From positions 1-18,613 of the forward strand of contig CAYQAE010000037.1 in the NCBI GenBank assembly GCA_964415445.1: a stretch of DNA of 18,613 bases, written 5' to 3'. A program made the translations under genes and the position numbers. This document shows positions 1 to 6,292 of the stretch, piece by piece (position 1 is the first letter of the stretch; the number at the start of each line of letters is the position of its first letter). This DNA comes from CAYQAE01 sp964415445 [NCBI: uncultured archaeon]. Its GTDB lineage: Archaea > CAYQAE01. The notes beneath the pieces were generated by a model. The model was not told the origin of the DNA and ran no database searches. It saw nothing but the letters and a program-made list of their open reading frames with translations.

Positions 1-21
1 ATTAAAAAAAGCGACTAATAA

Positions 22-243
22 CTAATTTTTACAACCTATAATTTCGGGGGCTATAGAATAACTATCATCAGAATCACTCCATGTTAAAGTTACTGAAGCA
101 CTTTCCACACCAACAAGTTCAGCCCCTGAAACTAAAGTAGCTGCAAAACTTAAAATAGCTAAAACAATACATAGCTTTATAATATTAATATTTATAAACG
201 ATTTATGACTTTCCTCAGATGCATAGTAATAATTATTGTTCAT
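22..243 (-). CDS. Small exported or membrane-anchored protein, unknown function
   Basis: The gene encodes 73 residues with a polar N-terminus of about 20 residues (NNNYYY...ESHKS). A single hydrophobic segment follows at about residues 20-40 (IIKLCIVLAILSFAATLVSG) and ends in a small-residue site (SGA) resembling a signal-peptidase site. If cleaved, the mature part is only about 33 residues, acidic and Ser/Thr-rich. The start is well supported: an AGGTGA ribosome binding site lies 7 nt upstream of the ATG and a TATA-like element lies further up. The stop is TAG. No family is recognised. The N-region is long for a signal peptide, so an uncleaved anchor is also possible. It could be the truncated start of a larger secreted protein, but the window ends too soon to judge. 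Confidence 0.55.
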   Translation of the reverse strand: MNNNYYYASEESHKSFININIIKLCIVLAILSFAATLVSGAELVGVESASVTLTWSDSDDSYSIAPEIIGCKN

Positions 244-250
244 TTTAATT

Positions 251-256
251 TCACCT
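251..256 (-). promoter_or_regulatory. Ribosome binding site of the small exported protein
   Basis: The minus strand reads AGGTGA followed by 7 nt and the ATG at 243. This matches the 3' end of archaeal 16S rRNA and is the main reason for accepting this short gene. Confidence 0.6.
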
Positions 257-277
257 ATATATTCGCTTTTTTTCCGC

Positions 278-293
278 CTTTATAATAATTTTG
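278..293 (-). promoter_or_regulatory. Putative TATA box for the small exported protein gene
   Basis: The minus strand reads AAAATTATTATAAAG, an archaeal TATA-like element about 40 nt ahead of the ATG. That leaves room for a short leader carrying the AGGTGA site. The background is AT-rich, so the call is tentative. Confidence 0.3.
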
Positions 294-300
294 GATCGAA

Positions 301-640
301 AATTTATCTAAAGAAAAATTCACATCAATCTAAGATCAATAGTTCTGGTAATTCTAATTTTGTAATAATACCATCTGATAATCTATAACTTGGAAAAAAT
401 AATAATCTAAAATTAAAAGAAATACATTATGAAAGAGTACACGAAAGCTTAACTAGAAAAATATGTGTATTTCAAAAATAGAAAATTAGGAAACTTTTAT
501 TTAACATATAGAAAATAATAACTATCCCGAATAAAAATATCTTGTTATATGTATATTTATAATTAAATATTAAAGAACAACTACTTGCAAAGCTTATTTT
601 TTAATGCATTAAAAGAAAGAAAGTTATAACAAATTAAATC
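301..640. other. Intergenic stretch without a convincing gene
   Basis: This is about 340 bases of very AT-rich sequence between the small exported protein gene and the 3' end of pelA. I see no tRNA, rRNA, repeat array or well-supported reading frame. A 33-codon open stretch on the minus strand (about 353-451) reads plausibly as protein but has no start codon or ribosome binding site. The part nearest 640 is T-rich on the minus strand and may contain the pelA terminator. Confidence 0.6.
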
Positions 641-1675
641 TTAAATAATATATCTCAATATTGCAGCCACCCCGCCTAAAGTCTCGAGCTTATCTCCGCC
701 TTCATGTGAGCTACTTACAATAATAATTTTTGAATTTGTCTGTCTACATGCTTCCATAATATCTTCAGAAGAATTCTCTCTAACTTTTTTATCTAATACT
801 AATAATTTATTTACTGCACCCATATTTGCAGCGTTCTTAACTTGTTCAATACCATATGTACCTTTTTTGGATTTTGCAATTTCATATAAAAGCTCTTCTA
901 CTGCCTCAATCTCTTTTGCAGATTTCATATCTGCTAAAATTTTATCTACTTTTTTACTCTTGATTAATTCATAAATTCCAGTCTTCCCTACAACACTAGT
1001 ATTTGTAACTACTATCTTTTTTGAAAGCTCTATATCCTTATTTTTAATATAATCGTACAATTCATCTTTTATAAATCCAGGTCCACCTAAAATAATCTTA
1101 TTTATATTTTTACCTTCTAATGAATATTTCAATGCGTTTAAAACTTCAGAAAAATATTTCATCTTAACATTTTTTGATTCAAATTGCTTACCTTGTCGTC
1201 TTCCTTCTAAATCTAGAATAAAATCAACAGAAGTTTGGCGCAATATTGCAAACGTAGCCATCTCATCATCTAAAACTATAAGAAAAATGCGAGGTTTGTG
1301 GGTTGTCTTTTGTGCTTCATCAAGCCTCTCTAGATCTGCTTTTTTCCATTTTTCTTTGATAATAGTGATTTTGTCATTTTCTGATATATTAAAAGTATGA
1401 TAATTACCTAAAGTTTCTGCTCCTTCTAAAATTTTGCCACCGACTCTAAGTTGATCTTTTAGCTCAACTTTTTCAACTTCTAAAGTTAATTTTACTTTTT
1501 TTCGAGCTCTTGACTTTGATCGTGAGATATCTTCTTGTTTGTCTTCCTTTCGGTAAGTTATGGCCTCAACTATATCACCCTTATCTAAAATATGAGTTAG
1601 ATGCCACATATCATCAAGATTATCTACCTTTAGTTTAATTATTCCCTTTTTGAGATCTTTGAAAATTATTTTCAT
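641..1675 (-). CDS. pelA: Pelota (archaeal Dom34), ribosome rescue / mRNA surveillance factor
   Basis: Pelota enters the A site of stalled ribosomes and, with aEF1A and ABCE1, dissociates them. All three eRF1-like domains are visible. The N-terminal Sm-like domain begins MKIIFKDLKKG and contains NLDDMWHL. The central domain contains LIVLDDEMATFAIL and ILGGPGF and lacks the GGQ motif of true release factors, as expected for Pelota. The C-terminal domain ends in the hallmark HEGGDKLETLGGVAAILRY. Length is 344 residues, normal for the family. I start at the ATG at 1675, not the ATG 12 nt upstream, because the family begins with MKI(L/I) and a TATA-like element sits about 27 nt upstream of 1675, fitting a leaderless mRNA. 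No Shine-Dalgarno is seen for either start. It lies downstream of the proteasome gene on the same strand with an 86-nt gap. Confidence 0.95.
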   Translation of the reverse strand: MKIIFKDLKKGIIKLKVDNLDDMWHLTHILDKGDIVEAITYRKEDKQEDISRSKSRARKKVKLTLEVEKVELKDQLRVGGKILEGAETLGNYHTFNISENDKITIIKEKWKKADLERLDEAQKTTHKPRIFLIVLDDEMATFAILRQTSVDFILDLEGRRQGKQFESKNVKMKYFSEVLNALKYSLEGKNINKIILGGPGFIKDELYDYIKNKDIELSKKIVVTNTSVVGKTGIYELIKSKKVDKILADMKSAKEIEAVEELLYEIAKSKKGTYGIEQVKNAANMGAVNKLLVLDKKVRENSSEDIMEACRQTNSKIIIVSSSHEGGDKLETLGGVAAILRYII

Positions 1676-1698
1676 ACAATTATGCATGTATAGTTATT

Positions 1699-1707
1699 TC
1701 ATAAATT
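1699..1707 (-). promoter_or_regulatory. Putative TATA box of pelA (leaderless)
   Basis: The minus strand reads AATTTATGA, centred about 27 nt upstream of the ATG at 1675. That is the spacing expected if transcription starts at the start codon. Confidence 0.35.
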
Positions 1708-1734
1708 TTTTTAAAAAACAAAAATATAAACATC

Positions 1735-1751
1735 ACATGTTCAAAACATGT
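1735..1751. terminator. Inverted repeat between proteasome and pelA genes, possible terminator or operator
   Basis: A perfect inverted repeat, ACATGTT-CAA-AACATGT, has 7-bp arms and a 3-nt loop. On the minus strand it begins 11 nt after the proteasome stop codon and is followed by T-rich sequence (TTTATATTTTTGTTTTTT). This layout fits termination of the proteasome transcript. It could instead be a dimeric regulator site upstream of the pelA TATA box. Confidence 0.35.
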
Positions 1752-1761
1752 CATGTATAAA

Positions 1762-2361
1762 TTATGCTAACTTATCAGAATCGATAAATTTAAATCCATC
1801 TTTGTCAATTTTTGCAACATCAATTTTTCCGCCTGATGTTACATCTCTCCTAATTGCTGCTTTTACTGATCTATAAGCTAATTTTTTTGCATCTTCTTCA
1901 GAAATATCTTTTTTATAATTTGACTCCAATACTCCATATGCAAAAGTAAGACCAGTTCCTGTTGCTGCAAAACTATCTTCAGCAGATCTACCCCCTACAA
2001 TATCTAGGGTATAAAGCTCGGGTTTACTGTCATATCCGCCTATCATAAGTTGAGTAAGATATGGAAACATTCTTCTTTGGTGCAACATGTTTGCTGTGAA
2101 TTTTGACATAGATTTTACTGTAATTTCTCCTCTCTCTAATTTTAAAATATTAAGATTAGCTTTCAATATCCGAATTACAGATTGCAAATCAGCTAACATC
2201 CCAGAAGTAGTTATAGCAATATGATTGTCTAATTTAAAAATTCTTGGAGTCTCACCCATATCCAAATAACCATAAGTAATCTTTCTCTCAGCAGCTAAAA
2301 TTAATGAATCTTTTGTTAATAATGCCACAGTCGTGGTGCCTCTAAATCCATCCGTCTCCAT
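1762..2361 (-). CDS. psmB: 20S proteasome beta subunit with altered active-site residues
   Basis: This is an archaeal 20S core particle beta subunit, an N-terminal-nucleophile hydrolase that forms the inner rings of the proteolytic chamber. A short propeptide (METDGFRG) precedes the mature TTTVALL, so Gly-1 and nucleophile Thr1 are intact. Glu17 (AAERK) matches the Glu seen in Thermoplasma. SGMLAD, FAYGVLES and RRDVTSGG (Asp166 and Ser169 equivalents) are present. The residue aligned with catalytic Lys33 is Arg (TPRIFKL, AGA codon at 2242-2244) and the Ser129 position is Thr (ATGTGLTF). Both were read from the DNA. The mature chain of about 192 residues is slightly short but complete. I start at the ATG at 2361, 8 nt after an AAGGTG site; an upstream GTG at 2370 would overlap that site. 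It may be a poorly active or structural beta subunit working with a paralog encoded elsewhere, or a variant that tolerates Arg. Confidence 0.93.
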   Translation of the reverse strand: METDGFRGTTTVALLTKDSLILAAERKITYGYLDMGETPRIFKLDNHIAITTSGMLADLQSVIRILKANLNILKLERGEITVKSMSKFTANMLHQRRMFPYLTQLMIGGYDSKPELYTLDIVGGRSAEDSFAATGTGLTFAYGVLESNYKKDISEEDAKKLAYRSVKAAIRRDVTSGGKIDVAKIDKDGFKFIDSDKLA

Positions 2362-2369
2362 CACATACA

Positions 2370-2375
2370 CACCTT
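2370..2375 (-). promoter_or_regulatory. Ribosome binding site deciding the psmB start
   Basis: AAGGTG on the minus strand lies 8 nt before the ATG at 2361. It favours that ATG over the GTG at 2370, which would touch the site itself. Confidence 0.5.
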
Positions 2376-2432
2376 ATTATACTCCAAATAGTTACACTAA
2401 TAATGACTATGATTATTTTTAAATTCTCACTT

Positions 2433-4004
2433 TTATATAATCTGGGCTACAACTGACAAAATCATCATAATTAAAACTAACAAAGCGACAATCATATAAA
2501 ATAATTTACGCCTCTCCATCCCTTTTTGATATCCCCTAACTCCTAAAATTGCAAAACACCCTACAACTGACCCAATTATTGCAACTAAAATATAAGGTGA
2601 AATTGCTGAATCTTCTTTCACTTCAGGCGCCCCAGTCCATTTTGCAGTAACATTATATGTAAAAGTTGAATTTTCAGGATCATTGCATCTAAACTCAATT
2701 ATATCTGAATATACATCATTAGGATCAATTGATTTAAAGCTAGACCAGAGCATTATGCCCACAGATGAATTTTTAGGAATAATTAGAGGTTCACTTCTGA
2801 CAGATACATTAAGATCAATCCAAAAAGGAAGATCAATTTTATCTATCTTTAGATCACCATCTCCATTATTTCTAATTACAAAAGTATATTCATAGGTTGA
2901 ATCTGTCTCAAAATAAGTTAGAGAAAACGTAGAATTAAATTGAGGAGCCGTAGCATAACCATTTAAAGTTATATTTATCTCTTGATTTTCCATATCATTT
3001 GTATAAATTGTCAAAATGGAAGTATAATTTCCAGCAAGATTTGGAGTAAACCTAACATGAATATACTCATGACTATCTCCTTCTATCTCTAAATAATCAT
3101 AATCAAGTGAAAAATTATTATCTGAGATACTAAAATTTAGCTTAAGTATTGCATTTCCAATACTTTGAATTTTAAAAGATTCAGATACATTCTCGCCCCA
3201 ATTTTTTGAGATATTTAGAGTATCAATTGATAAATTAATTTTTGGAAAACTAAACCATTCAATTTCCCCGGATAGATTAATTGAATAATTTATAAAATCC
3301 AAAAGCTTAGGATTTCCACTATTATCTAGATCAGATGGAAATTCTGCATAAATTGTAACTTTGGCTGATTCATCTTCTTCTCTGATATATGCTAGCTTAG
3401 ATTGAAGTTGTTTTTGTGTCTCATATTCAAAAGAGCTAAATTGTTCAGAGATAACCAAACTAAGCTCAGGTTGGCCTGTGGCTTGCTCATATAAAGTCAT
3501 ATTGGTAGTAAAATTATATAATTTAGAATCATTTAATTTATAGTAAACTACTAACATCACCTCTGATCCATTGTTGCTTATATTTGTATCAAAGGTCAAA
3601 TCCACATTATCATAGATCTTAGGATCAACTTTTGATATACTAGTTTGTGACCAATTAGTATAATTTTTTCCCTCAAAATATAATACTGAATGATTTATAG
3701 TAATTTCAGATGATCTATTATTTTTAATATTTAAAAAAACAGTCTCATTTGCATATTCTACTCTTTTTTTGATATATACATATCCCAAAGAAGAAAGATT
3801 TGATATATTAAATTCATGAATATCACCTGAAGGTGACCAGCTTTGCATTGATTCAAACTCTTTGGAATCTACATCTGACGCAATAAAAGTATAATTAGTA
3901 AATTGTGAATCTAGATCATTAGAATCTATTATTAAACTAACATTTAGCCCACTACAGTTAATTAATGATAAAATAAAAACCATACATATTACTAATCTCT
4001 TCAT
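2433..4004 (-). CDS. Sequon-rich cell-surface protein with HYDIN/ASPM-like domain and C-terminal membrane hairpin
   Basis: The protein has about 523 residues. An N-terminal signal peptide (MKRLVICMVFILSLINCSG) is followed by a roughly 440-residue extracellular region. Two C-terminal hydrophobic helices (ISPYILVAIIGSVVGCFAIL and KLFYMIVALLVLIMMILSV) flank a short basic loop. The middle part (about residues 260-350) has the pattern IGNAILKLNFSISD...LTIYTNDMENQEINITLNGYA, typical of immunoglobulin-like HYDIN/ASPM-SPD-2/DUF1573-type beta domains. A second similar stretch follows (FVIRNNGDGDLKI). I count about 29 N-x-S/T sequons, a very high density that implies heavy N-glycosylation. I prefer the ATG at 4004; a GTG at 4016 would add four residues. 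Function is unknown. It is a candidate glycan acceptor for the cluster further along the window. Confidence 0.8.
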   Translation of the reverse strand: MKRLVICMVFILSLINCSGLNVSLIIDSNDLDSQFTNYTFIASDVDSKEFESMQSWSPSGDIHEFNISNLSSLGYVYIKKRVEYANETVFLNIKNNRSSEITINHSVLYFEGKNYTNWSQTSISKVDPKIYDNVDLTFDTNISNNGSEVMLVVYYKLNDSKLYNFTTNMTLYEQATGQPELSLVISEQFSSFEYETQKQLQSKLAYIREEDESAKVTIYAEFPSDLDNSGNPKLLDFINYSINLSGEIEWFSFPKINLSIDTLNISKNWGENVSESFKIQSIGNAILKLNFSISDNNFSLDYDYLEIEGDSHEYIHVRFTPNLAGNYTSILTIYTNDMENQEINITLNGYATAPQFNSTFSLTYFETDSTYEYTFVIRNNGDGDLKIDKIDLPFWIDLNVSVRSEPLIIPKNSSVGIMLWSSFKSIDPNDVYSDIIEFRCNDPENSTFTYNVTAKWTGAPEVKEDSAISPYILVAIIGSVVGCFAILGVRGYQKGMERRKLFYMIVALLVLIMMILSVVAQII

Positions 4005-4042
4005 AAGACTCGCCACATAATATGAATAAGATACTTCTGCGA

Positions 4043-4056
4043 ACTTTTTAAAACAC
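4043..4056. promoter_or_regulatory. Shared divergent TATA region
   Basis: The sequence ACTTTTTAAAACAC is nearly symmetric (TTTTTAAAA) and is the only clear TATA-like element in the short gap between the surface-protein gene (minus) and the coiled-coil gene (plus). It lies about 37 nt from the plus-strand ATG at 4087 and 32-45 nt from the minus-strand starts. One AT block could serve both directions, with orientation set by flanking BRE sequence. Confidence 0.35.
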
Positions 4057-4086
4057 TAAAGGTTTGCATAAATTGATGTGATACAT

Positions 4087-4842
4087 ATGGGAAAAAAATT
4101 AGCATCCGATATCATAAACTCCTCTAAATTAAAAGAAGCAGGAATTGAAATTGATGATTTAGAGATCAAAATTGATGAAAAAGATGAGTTAATCTTATCT
4201 ATAATTTCACAAATTGTTTTTATGCATAAAGATTTCAAAGATACTACTTCTGAGTTTAGAGAAAACATTAAAAGTATAAAAGAAACTGAAGATGTATTAA
4301 AAGAAGCAATAGAAAATATTAATCAAATCAAAGAAGAAATTAAATCAGATCTATCCTCATCAACTGAAAATATAGATGAATGTATTGGGAAAGTCAAAAA
4401 AACATTATATAATTTCAAAGATCAAACTGATTCTATATCCAAAGATGCAAATAATTTGCAACGTGTACATATACTTATTACTAAATTTTTTGCAGATCTA
4501 AAGAAGCAAGCATTAGATAAATTAGACAAAACTGTGGAAAAAGTTCAAGAAGCTACAAAAACTATTGATTCGTCACTTTCAACCATTGGAGATACCCAAA
4601 AGAATCTAAAGTCAGATTTATTAGAGATAAAAGAGATCTCAAAAAATGTATCATCTAAGGGTCTAGAGGATATAAAAGTTAAAAAAGACGAAAAACAAGA
4701 GCTAAAAGCAGAAAAAGAAACTAAAGAAGAGATTAAAAAAGAGCCAAAAGAAGAAGAAAAGGTTGAAGAAGTCTCCCGAGAAGATGTAGCAGATAAAATT
4801 CGAAATATGATGAAAAAAACTATGAATAATAAAAATGAGTAA
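4087..4842 (+). CDS. Long coiled-coil protein with charged tail, unknown function
   Basis: The protein has about 251 residues and no recognised family, signal peptide or membrane segment, so it is probably cytoplasmic. The N-terminal ~40 residues (MGKKLASDIINSSKLKEAGI...) look compact. Residues ~40-190 form long amphipathic helices with heptad-like spacing (IKSIKETEDVLKEAIENI, LDKLDKTVEKVQEATKTI), suggesting a coiled-coil rod. A Lys/Glu-rich linker (EKETKEEIKKEPKEEEKVEE) then precedes a short C-terminal helix (SREDVADKIRNMMKK). I start at the ATG at 4087: a GTGAT ribosome binding site lies 5 nt upstream, and the GTG at 4078 is part of that site. The 3' end overlaps the next gene by 8 nt, so it is co-transcribed with the methyltransferase and probably radA. 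The layout recalls chemoreceptor- or SMC-like helices, but nothing diagnostic is present. Confidence 0.7.
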   Translation: MGKKLASDIINSSKLKEAGIEIDDLEIKIDEKDELILSIISQIVFMHKDFKDTTSEFRENIKSIKETEDVLKEAIENINQIKEEIKSDLSSSTENIDECIGKVKKTLYNFKDQTDSISKDANNLQRVHILITKFFADLKKQALDKLDKTVEKVQEATKTIDSSLSTIGDTQKNLKSDLLEIKEISKNVSSKGLEDIKVKKDEKQELKAEKETKEEIKKEPKEEEKVEEVSREDVADKIRNMMKKTMNNKNE

Positions 4843-5347
4843 AAAAGCCAAAGAAATTGAGAGATTATATGACAAAACTGCTGATATTTATGACAGCAGA
4901 TATAGAAAAATTCAAGTTGAAAAATTCAAAATTATTTTAAGATATAGAAAGAAAAATGGACTTATCCTAGATTGTGGATGTGGAAGCGGACTTTTATATC
5001 CTTATATTAAAGATTCAAATTATATAGGTATAGATCTATCTAAAAAAATGTTAGAAAAACATCCCCTAGATTGTAATTTAATACAAGCAGATGCAAAAAA
5101 TTTGCCTTTTTTGGACAATATTTTTGATGAGATTTTCTCAATTACCGTATTTCAAAATATTGAAGATAGAAAAAAAGCAATGGCAGAAATTGAGCGGGTA
5201 ATGAAAAAAGAGGGACGTCTGTATCTTTCAATTTTGAGAAAAAACTTTAGCAAAGATTTAATAACTTTTAATTCAAATTTAGAATTAGTTGAAAAAATAG
5301 ATCAGACAAACTTAGAAGATGTAATATTAATTTTTGAAAAAAATTAG
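4835..5347 (+). CDS. Class I SAM-dependent methyltransferase, small
   Basis: This is a Rossmann-fold methyltransferase of 170 residues. Motif I is ILDCGCGSGLL (about residues 43-53). The acidic residue after beta 2 is in YIGIDLSKKML, motif II is LIQADAKNLPF (about 82-92), and the FDEIFSITVFQNIEDRKKA region corresponds to motifs III-IV. This resembles the UbiE/Methyltransf_11 group, in which the N-terminal Y-D-x-x-A-x-x-Y-D (LYDKTADIYDSRY) is common. The substrate cannot be inferred. It is shorter than most relatives and lacks an extended C-terminal substrate cap. Its start overlaps the coiled-coil gene by 8 nt, and its TAG stop is directly followed by an ATG in the radA frame. The three are therefore tightly coupled. 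Confidence 0.85.
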   Translation: MSKKAKEIERLYDKTADIYDSRYRKIQVEKFKIILRYRKKNGLILDCGCGSGLLYPYIKDSNYIGIDLSKKMLEKHPLDCNLIQADAKNLPFLDNIFDEIFSITVFQNIEDRKKAMAEIERVMKKEGRLYLSILRKNFSKDLITFNSNLELVEKIDQTNLEDVILIFEKN

Positions 5348-5356
5348 ATGGTTTTT

Positions 5357-6292
5357 ATGGCAAAGGATGTTGATAATTTAGAAGGCGTGGGACCAATTGT
5401 TAGTCAGAAATTAAAAGAATCCGGATATAATACGATAGAATCTATTGCCATATCTAATCCAAAGGAGTTAAGTAAAAATTTAAATATTCCAGAAGATTCA
5501 TCATCCAAAATAATAGAAGATGCAAGAGGGAAAGTTGATATAAGTTTCTCAACTGCAGAAGATATGCTTGAGAAGAGAAAAGAAGTCACCAGAATTACAA
5601 CTTCAAGTGATAGGCTAGATTCATTAATTGGTGGAGGAATTGAGACAAAAGCTTTAACTGAAGTATTTGGAGAATTTGCATCAGGCAAATCTCAAATTGC
5701 ACACCAAATTGCAGTAAATGTCCAACTTGATAAAGATAGAGGTGGAATTGAATCTGATTGTATCTATATTGATACTGAAGGTACATTTCGACCGGAGAGA
5801 ATCATTGAATTAGCTAATGCTCATAATTTAGATAACAAAGAAGTTTTATCTAAAATTCATGTAGCAAAAGCTATGAATAGCTCACAACAAATTGTGCTTT
5901 TGCAAGAGTGTCAGAAATTGTTAGCAGGCGGTAAGATTAAATTAATAATAATTGATTCACTAACTAGCCAATTTAGAGCAGATTATGTTGGTCGTGAAAA
6001 TCTAGCAGAGCGCCAACAAAAACTAAATGAACATATTCATTTACTTCAAAGATTTGCAGAAATTTATAATGTAGCAACTTTCATTACCAATCAAGTCCTA
6101 GCTGCACCTGATGTATTTTTTGGAGATCCTACAAAACCAATAGGTGGACATATTTTGGCGCATCAAGTCACAACACGTCTATATCTTAGAAAATCAAAAG
6201 GACCACGTAGAATTTGTAGGTTAGTTGACTCCCCTTATCTTCCAGAAGGTGAAATTGTATTTGAAATAAATAAAGACGGAATTAGGGACTAA
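5357..6292 (+). CDS. radA: RadA recombinase (archaeal RecA/Rad51 homolog)
   Basis: RadA forms filaments on single-stranded DNA and catalyses homologous pairing and strand exchange. A helix-hairpin-helix DNA-binding domain begins DVDNLEGVGP and is followed by the FxxA polymerisation motif (FSTA) and the ATPase core. In numbering from the ATG at 5348, Walker A is GEFASGKS (108-115), Walker B is LIIIDSLTS (199-207), and the ATP cap is GDPTKPIGGH (259-268). IDTEGTFRPER, FRADYVGRENLAERQQKL and VDSPYLPEGE are RadA signatures. Walker A carries Ala and Ser where GEFGSGKTQ is usual, which remains within the GxxxxGK(S/T) consensus. Two ATGs compete, at 5348 and 5357. I choose 5357 because MAKDVDNLEGVGP matches the usual short N-terminus, but 5348, abutting the methyltransferase stop, is possible. 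No inteins or breaks are seen. Confidence 0.96.
   Translation: MAKDVDNLEGVGPIVSQKLKESGYNTIESIAISNPKELSKNLNIPEDSSSKIIEDARGKVDISFSTAEDMLEKRKEVTRITTSSDRLDSLIGGGIETKALTEVFGEFASGKSQIAHQIAVNVQLDKDRGGIESDCIYIDTEGTFRPERIIELANAHNLDNKEVLSKIHVAKAMNSSQQIVLLQECQKLLAGGKIKLIIIDSLTSQFRADYVGRENLAERQQKLNEHIHLLQRFAEIYNVATFITNQVLAAPDVFFGDPTKPIGGHILAHQVTTRLYLRKSKGPRRICRLVDSPYLPEGEIVFEINKDGIRD

Noticed and set aside
353-451. A 33-codon minus-strand stretch (ends LPELLILD) that reads like the C-terminus of a protein.
   Set aside because: It has no start codon and no ribosome binding site, and the plus strand also reads plausibly there. Too short to call a gene or a pseudogene.
1676-1687. Upstream ATG extending Pelota by four residues (MHNC).
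   Set aside because: Pelota proteins start at MKI, and the TATA-like element is spaced for the downstream ATG.
2683-2895. Plus-strand 70-codon frame antisense to the surface protein gene.
   Set aside because: It has no promoter or ribosome binding site, and the opposite strand has a continuous, domain-like protein.
5404-5786. Minus-strand open frames inside radA.
   Set aside because: They overlap the RadA core including Walker A, with compositionally biased translations rich in Ser/Leu/Gln. They are shadows.
5357-6292. Unusual RadA Walker A (GEFASGKS rather than GEFGSGKT) as a functional oddity.
   Set aside because: It still satisfies GxxxxGK(S/T), and every other RadA motif is intact.
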